Source: Whalleya microplaca
Taxonomy: Eukaryota > Ascomycota > Sordariomycetes > Xylariales > Xylariaceae
DNA: 64,000 bases
Direction of reading: 5' to 3'
Assembly: GCA_022497155.1 (NCBI GenBank)
Contig: MU385749.1
Coordinates: forward strand, 62,001 to 126,000
Shown here: piece by piece, positions 12,504 to 24,172 of the stretch
Layout of the letters: each line of letters begins with the position of its first letter
How positions within the stretch are numbered: position 1 is the stretch's first letter
Translations under genes and position numbers: made by a program
Notes under the pieces: generated by a model
Database searches by the model: none
Told to the model about the DNA's origin: nothing
The model's input: the letters and a program-made list of their open reading frames with translations, nothing else

Positions 12504-12952
12504 GTGCATGTGTATGCGAGTATCCAATTTAATGTATGTAAGGTATGGGTACGACTATACATGACCCGAGGTACTCTAACTTGAAGCCAAATGTACCCAC
12601 TAATGTATACATACCCCAGAGGCCACTAGCGTGTTCCTGGGCGGGTACTGTGCGGGGCTTCGTAGACTAGGGCGGACTGGGGGAGTCCTCTTCTCAAGTA
12701 TATGCACAAATATATATACACGTATGTACATAGAGGGACTTGGGAGAATGTAGATACCATATATGTATGTATGTACGTTGGTCCGGTGGATGGATGTAAG
12801 GAGGTTGGATCCGACCTGATATGACCGCCTGTAATGGGTGCCTTAGTTATCTCTTAAACACCTCATTACCCTTACGACAGACCTCCGCTATTTTTCTTGT
12901 TTACTTTCAAGTTCCAACTGCCCACTCTGAGCATCACCCTAGAATATCAACC
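12504..12952. other. Intergenic: PKS terminator and SDR promoter
   Basis: About 450 bp between two genes on the same strand. It contains TA/TG-rich microsatellite-like stretches (ATATATATACACGTATGTAC, TATGTATGTATGTACG near 12710-12775) and a pyrimidine-rich leader with the context ATCAACCATGG at the SDR start. I see no ORF or RNA gene. Confidence 0.5.
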
Positions 12953-14161
12953 ATGGCAGGCAAGGCAGATCTTCAAGGAAAGGTATGGATTTCTCCCGAT
13001 ACCGAGAGTTTACTGTCATTTTGATTGCGCTTCGTGTCGATAAACAAATGGCTGGAAGCTGACAGGGGTAGACAGTATTCGTTATTGGTGGCTCCGGGGG
13101 ACTCGGCCAGGAGTTGTGCAAGGTGATGGCCGCCCAAGGTATTCACCACAGCCGCGAATGAGTGTCGATAGCATAGCTCACAGTGGCAGGCGCCCATATC
13201 ACAATTTTTGCACGTAAGCGACATCTCCTAAACGAGGCCCAAAGAAACATCGCCGCATCGAGACGAGATAGCAGTCAGCAGATCAATACTGTTGAAGGTG
13301 ATATGGGAGTCGCCGCTAATGTTAGTCGCGTCTACATGCTGCGTCTATGCTCTATTGAGTGACTCTAATCGTGTAGGCGCATGCTCTTATTGCTTCGCAG
13401 CCAGTCATACCCGACATTCTCTACTGCGTGGCGGGCGGTGTTCCTGATGATTGTGGGTATTTCCTCGATCTTGGGCCACAGGCCTTCGAACGTTGTATGG
13501 CAAGCAACTATTACTCCTGCCTTTATCCAGCGCAAGCCGTCCTGAAATGGTGGACCGAGGACGATGCCAAGTCTAATATCCCGTTGGTTCCAAGGAGACG
13601 AAAGATAGTGTTCATAAATAGCACCGCAACTCTAATCCCACTGCCGGGCTACATTGCATATACTGGTATGATAGCAGACATGCAGAAACGTGTTGCATAC
13701 TAATCCTCCCAGCTACCAAGGCAGCCCAACGGGCACTAGCGGACACTCTGCGACTCGAAGCGATGCGATACTCTGGCCCAAAATCTACCTACACTGTTCA
13801 ATGTGTGTTCTCTCACAACTTCATTACACCCACGTTCCTACGGGAGCAGAAATTGAAGCCGGAACTCACGAAGAGCATCGAAGGCACCAGTGGCGCCACT
13901 CTTGCAGATCTGGAGAAAGAGATACCTCATGCAAGCCAGGTCGCGCGAGAAATCATCGAGGATGTAGCAAGCGATGATTTTGCCGTCGTTGGCAGACAGC
14001 TAATCCCTCAACTGCTCTGGTCAAATATGATAGGAACGTCACCTAAAAGGGGTTGGGGGATTCTCGACTCGTTGCTGGCGCTTTTGACAATCTTTTTCGT
14101 TTGGCCTATAAACCAACGAGATATCCAAAAGAAATGCTTAGGTGAAGCATTAAACAAGTAG
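12953..14161 (+). CDS. Short-chain dehydrogenase resembling 3-ketodihydrosphingosine reductase
   Basis: Five exons (12953-12982, 13072-13138, 13190-13320, 13377-13665, 13713-14161) give about 321 residues. The Rossmann motif GGSGGLG lies near the N-terminus, and INSTATL...GYIAYTATK carries the Ser-Tyr-Lys catalytic residues across the fourth intron. The later segment (LADTLRLE, VQCVF, TPTFLREQ, KPELTKSIEGT) follows the Tsc10/KDSR family, which reduces 3-ketosphinganine with NADPH at the ER; FUM13 of the fumonisin cluster is of this type. A hydrophobic segment near the C-terminus (ILDSLLALLTIFFVWPI) suggests membrane anchoring, as in Tsc10. Odd: the usual Pro-Gly after the central strand is Ser-His. 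Lying about 450 bp after the PKS on the same strand, it may reduce a PKS-derived keto group. The intron ending at 13712 has a clear TACTAAT branch site. The SDR class is sure; the substrate is inference. Confidence 0.85.
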
Positions 14162-14820
14162 TAAGCTTCTAGGTCCACCACGAGAACTATGTGCTTATAT
14201 CTTGGGGGGAAGCTCGTAATCGTAACGAGTTAACACTATAGAGGCATTAAAAATCATCTCCCTTTACTAGTATTCCACATTTCCTCCTCGCTCAATTCGA
14301 CCAGGACAACAAGCATGAAGAAACTATGCGGTATACTACCCAGCAGTCTATTAGAATGCTTCCCAGTGTCTTGCACCGATAAGTGAAGAGTGAGCTACTA
14401 AGAGGAAACTGTATACGAAGCTAGAATACTTAGGTATGCTACAGCTGAGCTTGTATGAAACGCTGTCTTAAAGCGTCACAATAATGCTTTCAGGTAGTAC
14501 AATCAACCCCTTTCTGCATCCCCTGAGAAGTTTCATTACAACTGCAAAGACACCATCGTCAAATGATACCCTAAGCTTCTAGAATATAATTTAAGTACAA
14601 AATATATTCCAGGTAGGCAGGATTGAAATAAAGCAGGCTTCATCCTAGGTAGGAGACTTATTAAGCTGAGCCTCTAGTGTCTCCCAGGGTATATTTTCCT
14701 GAGACGCAACAGAAGGGTATTGAACTACTTAAACATTTAACACTCACTCAAGGTGCATAAGATTATACTTTAGGCATGGAAGCAGTGGGGTAAAAAATTC
14801 CAGGGTATCGTAGTCTATAT
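14162..14820. other. Convergent intergenic region
   Basis: About 660 bp between the 3' ends of the SDR (plus) and the acyltransferase (minus). It is AT-rich with no ORF of note. It should hold both terminators, but I cannot place them. Confidence 0.5.
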
Positions 14821-16428
14821 CTACTGGTCATACCTCCTTAGCAATGGATCTTGAATAAGCCTTCGCAGAGCCTCCTTTTCCAAGCATAGGCTAATGTCGA
14901 AATCCCCCGTTTCTCCAACATCCATAACTTGGACAAGTCCATCCATCCGTGGCATTACGCCCTGAACGTAACGAGCCAGCCCCTTCGTGGCACAGAAGTC
15001 CACCTCGTAAGCACGTGCTCGTGCCCATGAAGTGACAAGCGTATGTTGCGATCCTAGAAATGCCTGCCACAGCCGCTGCGGACTTACCTCATGTGCGGCA
15101 TCGTGTAGGTATGCTGAGACTGCATCAGGGGTGAACTTAGACATCGTTTGTCTGATGGAGCCTGCCACGGAGCCAATTGTGGCCATACTAGCTTCAGATC
15201 CCGTTTTGGCAACATATCCCAACAAGATTGGAGATCCCACGAAGCTATCCGGTAGTGGAGGGTCAACACGGCCACGCAGTCCGAGCGTGATATTTATGTA
15301 AACCTGTTCTTGACTATGCTCGAGCTGCCGTGCGCGATTGATCAGAATCCACATGTGTGCAAGAACAGCATCGAGCCGCGACACTCGTTGGCCGGAAAGA
15401 GATTCTGGTAGGCTTTCTTCTGCAGCTTGCTTCATTTTCGCAATCTCTCCCGCTGCAAACCGGATTTGCCTATGCTCTACGGGCGCCGCCATATCCCATG
15501 TTGGCCAAGGCGGAATTGTGGAAGGGCTTAGCTGAAGACGGACCAGTTCTTCTGCAGGTGGTTTCGTCCCAGTTGAGGACGCCTCAGCCCAAACAGGATA
15601 GCCCGGTGCATCGGTTGCCCACCAATCGAAGCGATGCATGGGCAGAGCCCGCGCTTTCTCGATCAGGTCGGCATCTGGTCCAAGTCTTCCAGAGGTCAGA
15701 TGAGCGTGTTGGTCAAGCTGCGAAGGATCAAAAAGCGGTCGCAAGTAAGTATCGCTGACGCCAGGTGCTGCCCAGTCAGTATCGAAGAGGATGCATGACC
15801 GAGCCGCCCAGGAGTGTACGAATTGCAGCAAACAAAACGCATCCGACAGGCAGTGTGTCAACAAAATGCTGACAGCAAATCCACCACATTTAAAGGCTGT
15901 CAGTTGGACTGCCACGCCCGGGAGACCTTCCAAATCTGCTAAGCTAGAGAGTGCAAGTTTTGTCTTGGGAAGAAGGTCATTCTGGGGGAAGTCCGTCGCG
16001 TTCCACAGCTTCTTGGTCGTTGCACGTTCATCCCGACTTGGGACGATCGTCCTAAGTTCTCGGCTATCTTCTGCAATTACCAAATCAACTCCAGGATCCC
16101 CTGCTGTGTCATTCACTACTACTGGCCGACCAACATATCGGGGATTAGTGTCTCTCTGCACGAGCTCCTTAGTCGCCCATTGAAGCTGGCCTGCATAGTG
16201 CTGATAGTCGTCAAGGGTCTCCCTTAGCGCTTGTTCGAGACGTTGAAATAGGGCTGGATCATGTGCATTGCTTGTCTCAGATCCATCATAGAGCCATATA
16301 GCGCCACAAGGTGCGAAACGCGCAACCGATGCATCGGCAATAGATAATTTCGTGATTTTTGGCTGCTTTGAAGCTTTTGCCGGGAAAACTCTTCGAGAAG
16401 ACTTTATATAGCACTGCTGCTTGCTCAT
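14821..16428 (-). CDS. BAHD-type acyltransferase (transferase family)
   Basis: A single uninterrupted 535-residue ORF. The start fits because the family N-terminal segment (LSIADASVARF, GAIWLY) follows about 25 residues after the Met. The catalytic HxxxD motif is HCLSD at residues 192-196, where His acts as general base in CoA-dependent acyl transfer to an alcohol or amine. The second family motif DFGWG is degenerate (DFCATKG, about 477-483); it is structural, so activity is still possible. Fungal relatives esterify secondary metabolites, often with acyl groups from a neighbouring HR-PKS. As the PKS here has no release domain, this enzyme could offload or transfer its chain, or decorate another product. 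It is transcribed toward the SDR. The family is clear; the acyl donor and acceptor are unknown. Confidence 0.85.
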   Translation of the reverse strand: MSKQQCYIKSSRRVFPAKASKQPKITKLSIADASVARFAPCGAIWLYDGSETSNAHDPALFQRLEQALRETLDDYQHYAGQLQWATKELVQRDTNPRYVGRPVVVNDTAGDPGVDLVIAEDSRELRTIVPSRDERATTKKLWNATDFPQNDLLPKTKLALSSLADLEGLPGVAVQLTAFKCGGFAVSILLTHCLSDAFCLLQFVHSWAARSCILFDTDWAAPGVSDTYLRPLFDPSQLDQHAHLTSGRLGPDADLIEKARALPMHRFDWWATDAPGYPVWAEASSTGTKPPAEELVRLQLSPSTIPPWPTWDMAAPVEHRQIRFAAGEIAKMKQAAEESLPESLSGQRVSRLDAVLAHMWILINRARQLEHSQEQVYINITLGLRGRVDPPLPDSFVGSPILLGYVAKTGSEASMATIGSVAGSIRQTMSKFTPDAVSAYLHDAAHEVSPQRLWQAFLGSQHTLVTSWARARAYEVDFCATKGLARYVQGVMPRMDGLVQVMDVGETGDFDISLCLEKEALRRLIQDPLLRRYDQ

Positions 16429-19400
16429 GATGGTATGTTCTATGCGGGACTAGAATCCTTCAAATTATCGCCACGATCTTGACGTTATCTTGAATAGCAA
16501 AAATTGCCAGCCTCGTTGAGCTTCAGCCACTTATAGTTTATATTTTTCTCCGGGAACTTTGAACTGCTGTCAATGTCAGTCGAACTTCATCTGCTAGGAT
16601 TTCTGTCAATTGGTATAGGCTGAGAATTGAGAAGAAAGGATCGCCTTAGTCGATGAGTATGAGTTGGTGCGTGTTAAACGGAATGTCTAGTGGTGGGCTT
16701 GCCTCAGAAGTCTCCTTTGACCATAACTTAGTTCTTTCACCAGAACGTCAACTCCCGATTTCCGATGGGCCTTTAGACTGCCGAATATCACAACTAATGA
16801 GGGGTACACGGTTAAGCATCAGTATCTTTATACTCTGGTATGCTCGAACTTTCCTTCTAAGTCTATCAACAAATTTTTAATAGGCGTACTTATATATAGC
16901 CAATGAGCTGTGATAAGTGTTTAATTTCTGTCTAGCACCTTTTGCCTGACTCAGGCTAAGGGCTTTCTTGTCGTTAACCGACCGTGTGAGTCATCCCCGT
17001 AAACCTAACCATAGATGTGGAGAGTCCCGACAATCATGCTAAGCCTGCTATAGTTAAATGCCGAGCAGATTTATCTATAATTATACAGCACCCACCATTG
17101 ATGTCTATGGGGACCGCATACATTGCTTTCGAGCCGCATGAAATAATACACATTCATTATAGTCATGTGACTGCATAATGTGTCGTTGTCAGATAGTCAG
17201 TCAAAATCTCCATTAGCTAACAAGCCTAGAAGTGCGGAGGCTATAAGTCTATTACCAAGGGACTCTTTATTCAATACGGTAGGATTGAAATAGACACCTG
17301 TTCATAAACCTGGATATAATGCACACATCATAGAATACACAGTCGGTTTAATTTATTTCAGTTATCTAAAGGATTATGGGCGAGAGCTAGAAATATACAT
17401 TCCCTCTGATAGATTTTCCGCACTCATTCTTCACCGAACTTGCGAGCTTGAAGTTACATTATAACGTATTTAATTTTGGCAAACTCTCATAAGGTCCACG
17501 CCTCCAGTCCTCAGAAAGTTGCATAGGTAGATGCACGACAGATGACAGCGAGTGCAGGATCAAGTCATCAAATGAAATTATGATTCAGTACAGTTGGATC
17601 ATCACGGATATATATATCCCTTCTTACTGTTAGTATATGGTTGGTGAATTTATGACATGTACTGCGGTACTTAGAGATGTTAAGTTTCCTTCCATCCAAG
17701 ATGATAATGCAGTATACACTTCGTAAAAGCTTTTGTATTTTTCTAAGTAATGATTGTGGCCTGGATAGGGATAATGAGATCTATTGAAGGGGCTCTACTG
17801 AATATCTCAGGATAATGTGTGGGTGACTGGAGAAGGAGCGAAATCTTGTGTCTACTTCTTCCAGGAGAATCTAAAGGGATATCAAAACTCAGCTCTAATT
17901 CCTAAGCGACAACAGTATAACCTGATATATAGGCTTATTTCCTTGTGCCCATTCAAGGAATATTTCAGTGCGTCAGAAAAAAGCCATAAAAAGAACGGTA
18001 CTCCTATCCAACGCCTCAAATTGTTGACCAATCGCGATGCCCTCCGCGCCAAAACCAGGTAGCTCTGAACTTGACAGGTAATAATAAGCGCGTTTGCCGT
18101 CACAATCTCCTGCCATCACAGTCTCATGTCTGGCTGTTCAATTGCCTTTATAACCCCCAGGCCAGAAAGATCGTTCCATCATGCTAGAACGCTTGAAGGC
18201 TTCTCATGATGGCGTCCTTTTCAGATTCTCCCAGAACGGCAAAGCGGGGAATGAGTTATTTCCTGAATGGAAAAAGGAATATGGCCATAACAAGGATAGC
18301 GGCCATTTTCGTTCATCCGATGACGTTGACTGGCTGAATATTGCGAAACCGAAGCAACATAGGAGGTAGGATAACGCCGTTGCAAATAGGAATTCCAGAG
18401 TCAGAGACAGCACCCAAGCTGATGTTTTCACGGGAGCTTGGCGTCGATTCGCCTCCATATTCTCGACGTGGGAAAAACGGCGCGCCATATTTCTTGACAG
18501 CGACAAAAGAGGAAGTATTAAGTTGTTGTTGTAGTTGTCTTAGTTTGGAAAATGCAAGACTCTATGAAAGAGGTTACTAAGTAATTTGAAGAGGAGTCGT
18601 TCTCTTCTTTTATCAAGCGCAGTTATTGCGCACTTGCTGACTTGGGCAAGGGAAAGCCACCGGGGTCTAAGTGGAGTTATGTATAACCAACCCACCCATC
18701 CCGATTCCTGCCCGAGCCGTACCTTAGGGCACGATTGACTAGGCGCACAATCATATGCTTCGTCTAATGTCTAGGCAACAACATATCCAAACCACGTGGT
18801 AATAACCCAAATACCGGTATGCATGGTCGAGCCTGAGCTCCATTGGGGCGGCCGCTTTTGATTCATGGGGGCCGTAAAGTCTCACGCTTATCGGGACCGT
18901 CAGCTCGGCCTCTTACCCGAATCGGAAAGCCCGACTTATCACGAATACTATCTCATGTCGGCGCCTTTGGCGCCGTTCCCCACAAATAGAAACCTCCCGA
19001 TTCTAGAACATAGACTCTTCAAAACATATAGAAAAGCTTATGCAATGCGAAGCGCCTCCGTGACGCCGAGAAAGGAGTAATGAGAGTACACCGAAAAAGA
19101 TCTGGTTAGTTCCCCCTTACTTGACATCGATCCTATTATCATATTAGATCCTATCCGCCTACCTGACTGGTAAAGGCTACCAAGCATCATCTTTATCAAG
19201 TTTCAAGACATTATCTCACGCCTGTCCTACTTGCTCAAATCCCGAAAGATGTTACAACAGCTGCTGTGCCGCTATCAAATGCTGTACACCGCTTTATCAT
19301 GACGTACAGATGCGGCGAGGATTCGCAATAGCTAAGCTCTTATGATCATCCCGTAGGGTTGTGGAATTGTCTTATGGGACCAATATATAATCAGCCTACT

Positions 19401-21509
19401 CATTTTGCCTTATCGCTGTTATAGTATAGGATGACACTAGTAGGCGCGTATTGGCGAATGATCTTTGTAGCTTGCATGAACCTGCGGAGTTGTAAAGAGG
19501 CGCTTGGAAGGATGCGCGTTAATATTATGTAAGACGAGAATGTCTGACATAATGCAGGTGTTATACAAGCTACTGCGGATAATGCTGCCTATAGAGCGAA
19601 CATCAATAGCGCTGTTAGGAATCGAGCCTGATTCGCTATATACATATATGGTCAGCCATATCGAAATACTCCACTAATTCCAGTCCTTGGGGTTTCAGCA
19701 AGCCACAGCTGCCAGCTACTAGATTAAGGATTAGTTGCATTCGCTCATCATACCCTGGCATCAGTCCGCCACAACTCGAAACTCGATCGTTATGCAGAAA
19801 GAGTGATATGCAGCATAAACTTTATAGCTATCCTTACTTCAGGACTTCATCATTATCAGTATATCTCTACGCAAGCTTAGCATGTCTTAACAAAGCACAT
19901 AGGATGTAATATAATGCCAGTCCATTTGAGAACGGATAGTCAAATACGCTTCTCACGGTATGATACGAGGGCATCAGTAGTTGGGTCTCGCATCTATTGG
20001 TAATTTCTCGGTCTCATTACATACGCCCTAGAGCCTGGTTCCATAACAGTACCTCCCGGGCATTAGGAATGCCATTCTTCACATTTCCTATCCGTGGTCA
20101 CGAGGGGGCCATACGTAAATAGTTAATAATGATTACCACATAACTTTGATAGAATTGATTCTCATCATTATCACTAGGCGACTAGAGTTGATATTTCTCT
20201 AAAAAGAAACTCTCGAAGTCTAGACATTCATGTGAAACTATGGAAATGATCACGTCTTAAAAGTAATTACTCTGTGGTAACTAGAGGTGTACATAAGAAT
20301 CACCTGGAACTCACACCGATTCCCACCAGTAGGACTTGCTCAGCTCTGATGGTAGCACCGCATGGCTTATCTCAGCTTTTAGAAAACAGAATCTCAAGAT
20401 ATCTGTTCTTGCCTTAGGTAGGAGGCTACCTATGTATCGATTGATCTGCTCCATTCAGCAAGCTAAGTGCTCAACATTGCCGTATGTAGTAGATGTTGTC
20501 AGGCTGTATAGATGGAGTTGTCAGCCAGATTATGTCGCAAAGCCGAGGCCTTGTTGTTACACAGGAATCGCCCCATATCGGCATCAAATCCCGAAATGCA
20601 CAGATAGATTAAAGAACGACAAGGTAATCTAAAACAATTTGATGCAGGGAATGGCCTGCTAGAAATGATCCAGATCTGCTACTATCACATGATTGTAGAG
20701 CTGTTCAACTCAAGGTTAGGCCCATACTAGTCATGACAATTGATCGCGTTGAAAGAGCATATAAATGCTGCAATTTATAGTTGATGACATACCATGAACG
20801 TTCCTAATTTATTTAACGCTATTTCGAGACTACCTGTCTTAAGGCACTGTTCCCTATAGTCCTGTGTGTAGCAAAGAGAACAGGCAATTCAAGTAAATAT
20901 ATATTTTCATATTCGATCGCAAAATAAATGCTGGTATGACATTGCAGGAACTAGCATTGTCTTTATTTCTCACATCGGTGGAGTGGTCATCAATAATTTC
21001 TTTTAAAGTTGCTTAACGATGGTTTCTTTTGGGAGGCATATCGGGATAACTGGTAGCTAACTAAACACCCTACACACCTCATATATCTAATAGTAGCACA
21101 ACCTCACAACTCATCTCATTATCAAAAACTATACAGCATATAGATATATACAGCAGACAGCTTCAATAAGAACCACCCCCAACGCAGCCAGAAGAAGCCC
21201 CGTATATCGTACTAGTAATTCAGAAGCGTAATACAGTACCTAAAAGATAATGTTACAAGAAGAACACAGTCTTAAACTTTTAAAGACATGGCCAATAATT
21301 ATATGGACAGCTCGTTGAACTGGCAGTAACTGATGACTCCTTATTCGAGGAAATATTCATCGCGAGAATCAACACTAGCCCATCACGAAAGAGAGTTGAC
21401 AGAAGCACAATTGATTCAAAGCTCAGAATCTTGAAAAGTAATTTCGCCAAGGCATACCCCATGCCCCCAAATATTCCGTAAGTGCCCTCCACTTAGATAA
21501 ACCGCTAGA
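16429..21509. other. Gene-poor stretch of about 5 kb
   Basis: Only short ORFs below 100 codons occur and none shows a family I recognise; codon use and frame breaks look random. It begins with the acyltransferase promoter. Composition is moderately AT-rich but without the TAA/TAG-at-Gln signature of RIP seen at the window ends, so it looks like old decayed sequence. I see no terminal repeats or direct repeats bounding an element. Confidence 0.5.
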
Positions 21510-21582
21510 GCTGTCAGGAATCGAATCTAGTTTCACTTTAGGTATAAGTCGCGACGGATCTAAGCGCTTGAGCTAGTTATAT
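21510..21582 (-). pseudogene. tRNA-like relic, possibly tRNA-Ile(UAU)-derived
   Basis: On the minus strand an A-box-like TAGCTCAAGCG (21565-21575) is followed by GCGACTTATACC, with TAT in the anticodon position, and then a B box GATTCGATTCC (21517-21527). Spacing between the boxes is normal for a tRNA. The acceptor stem does not pair, and the D, anticodon and T stems have mismatches, so it should not fold properly. It is best read as a decayed tRNA or a tRNA-derived promoter fragment. Confidence 0.3.
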
Positions 21583-21951
21583 TGCGGGGGAATATATAAG
21601 GTGTGGAGTCGCGGGGCTTTGACGCGAATAGCGAACTTGACGATATCGGACGGAGATCTCATTTCTCTGGCAATTGAGTAAGCGTAACCCTAGCCCGCAT
21701 GTAAAGTAGCATCAGCATATGTGCACTGCATGGGCTCGAAACCCGCTCCGGGGTCCATGCTCTCTCTCCACAAACGCCGACTGGCGTCAGCTTCCATCCT
21801 TCGGATCTTCTCCACGACGACACTTTGTTTAGCTTCAAGCTGTGCCTCTATTGCACAGAGAATTGCTGCAGTTGGTGTCTGCGTGGAGAAGAGCCGTCTG
21901 TTGCATATATATATATATAAGTATATATACGTCCTCGACCAGTAATTGAAG

Positions 21952-23967
21952 ATGGTGTTTACACCGCCAGCCTGGGTACCTCAGTTGCCATTCGGTCGGT
22001 ATGCTGCTCTCTCATCAAGTGAAGACAATGCTTACGAGTCCTCTTCGCAGATCCGCCGGATTCAATCCCCATTCATGAGTTCTGGGGCAATGAGAGATAT
22101 GGCAGGCTACCGCTCGACAAGTCGCGGAACCCCTTCACCTGTGGGCTCACGGGGAAGACATACACAACGGCGCAGATGATCGAGCGGTACGAATTACTGG
22201 CGAGGTCGCTGGCGAAGCGTATGGGATGGAGAGTATCCGAAGACACGCCTTGGGACAAGGTGGTGGGCGTCTTTTCCTTCAACTCAGTGAGCTACCGAAT
22301 CCACCCCATTGGTGGTAATGGGGCGTCGATGTTGATGGGTTCTTAGATCGACTATTTGATGTCGAACTTTGCGGTACAGCGTCTATCAGGCATTGTAACG
22401 ACAGCGAACGCCATGTTCTCAGCAGCTGAGTTGGAAAACCAGCTTAGGTCATCGGGTACGAAGGTTCTCTTCACGTGTATTCCCTTGTTGGAAACCGCGT
22501 TGAAAGCTGCAAGAGCCTGCAATATTCCAGACGACAGAGTGTTTATCATAGATCTCCCGGGTCAAACTGAAAAAGTCCCTTTCAAGACGTTGGATGATCT
22601 TATCGCCGAGGGCAGGGGATTGCCGGAAATAGACCCGATAGTCTGGTCCAAGGGACAAGGGGCTCGACAAGTGGCTTACTTATGTTACTCAAGCGGTACT
22701 TCTGGTCTACCCGTGAGTATACCACTACTTTTGAATGAACAGCGCTAAAGTCATGATTAGAAAGCGGTCATGATCTCACATCGAAATGTAATCGCGAATA
22801 TGATGCAAGGCCGATGGCACGAAGAGCCAGGAAGAAGAGCCAAAGGGGTCGAGACGCAAGTCCAGCTTGGCATCCTCCCATTTAGCCATATCTACGGGTT
22901 GATAATAGTGGCGCTAGCCGGCCCATATAGGGGAGACAATGCCATTGTCTTACCGAAGTTCGAATTTCAAACGTTCCTAGAGTGCATCCAGAAATTCAAG
23001 ATCAACCATATGCATTTGGTTAGTCTCGGATTTCTTACTGCTGTACCAAGAACTGTTAATCTAACGTCGACTAGGTTCCCCCCATCGTCATCCAAATGCT
23101 TAGCAATCTAGAAAAGTGCGCCCAGTACGACTTAAGCAGCGTCCGCTACGTTTTCACCGGTGCTGCGCCGCTTGGCGCCGAGACGCATCAAGACATGAAG
23201 AAAGCCTTCCCATTTCTCGAAATCGGCCAAGGCTACGGGATGACGGAGACAAGCACGGTGGTTCTCAGCACGGGGGAGAACGACATCATGATAGGGACCT
23301 CGGGCTCACTCTTGCCCGCTTGCCGGGCTAAGCTGATAGGCGAAGACGGGCGGGAGATCACGGACTATGACAAGCGTGGTGAACTCTGGGTCCAATCGCC
23401 CTCCATAACTCTGGGATACTTGAACAACGAGAAAGCCACCACGGAGGCGTTCGTGTGGGACCATGATGGCCGTTGGATCCGAACGGGCGATATCGCTGTC
23501 GCGAGGAAAGCGCCATCGGGTCATGAACACATTGCTGTCGTAGACCGGGTGAAGGAGTTGATCAAGGTTAAGGTATGTGTCTGGTATTGACCAGGTACAA
23601 TCAAAAAGCACACTAGTAGACTAACACATCCCAGGGTCACCAAGTTCCACCAGCAGAACTCGAAGCTCATTTGCTTTCCCATCCTGCTGTTGCGGACTGC
23701 ACCGTCATACCTGTGCCGGACGAGCGCTCAGGGGAAGTGCCGAAGGCGTTTGTTGTCAAGTCCGCTTCGGTAGCCTCGAAATCTGATGGCGAAGTCGCCC
23801 GGGAGATAACTAAATATGTCGAGGATCACAAGGCCCGGTATAAGTGGCTGAGAGGTGGAGTCGAGTTCATCGATCAGATACCTAAGAGCCCGAGTGGGAA
23901 GATACTCAGGAGAGTGCTCAAAGATAAGGAGAGAGAGGTAAGAAGAGCTAAAGGTGCGAGGTTATAA
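21952..23967 (+). CDS. 4-coumarate-CoA-ligase-like acyl-CoA synthetase, peroxisomal type
   Basis: Six exons (21952-21994, 22051-22286, 22347-22712, 22761-23018, 23075-23572, 23635-23967) give about 577 residues. It is an ANL adenylate-forming enzyme: P-loop YSSGTSGLPKAVMISH split by the third intron, adenylate-binding GYGMTETS, RWIRTGDIA, and the C-terminal catalytic Lys in PKSPSGKILRR. It should activate a carboxylic acid with ATP and join it to CoA. The protein ends in ARL, a fit to the peroxisomal PTS1 consensus, so it probably acts in peroxisomes. Related 4CL-like ligases, such as the FUM10 type, occur in HR-PKS clusters; here 5.5 kb separates it from the acyltransferase. The donor of intron 1 (GTCGGT) is weak but gives the conserved frame. 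The acid substrate is unknown. Confidence 0.88.
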
Positions 23968-24172
23968 GACTGATGCGTGATGTGGGAGCTATTGGGCTTA
24001 GGGGCTTCTATTCTGATCTGTACCTTATTGTGGCATTTTCACTTTTTGAATATATCAAGATTGGCCGATGTCCTTAAGTGTTTTGTTATTCACTCCTCTA
24101 TGCTACTGACGTGAACCATTTGCGCCAGGTATCTGCCGGCATGATGGAATTCTCCTAACTCAAAGGCGATGC

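Noticed and set aside
15032..16183. Several plus-strand ORFs of 65-133 codons
   Set aside because: All are antisense to the 535-residue acyltransferase, which has family motifs throughout.
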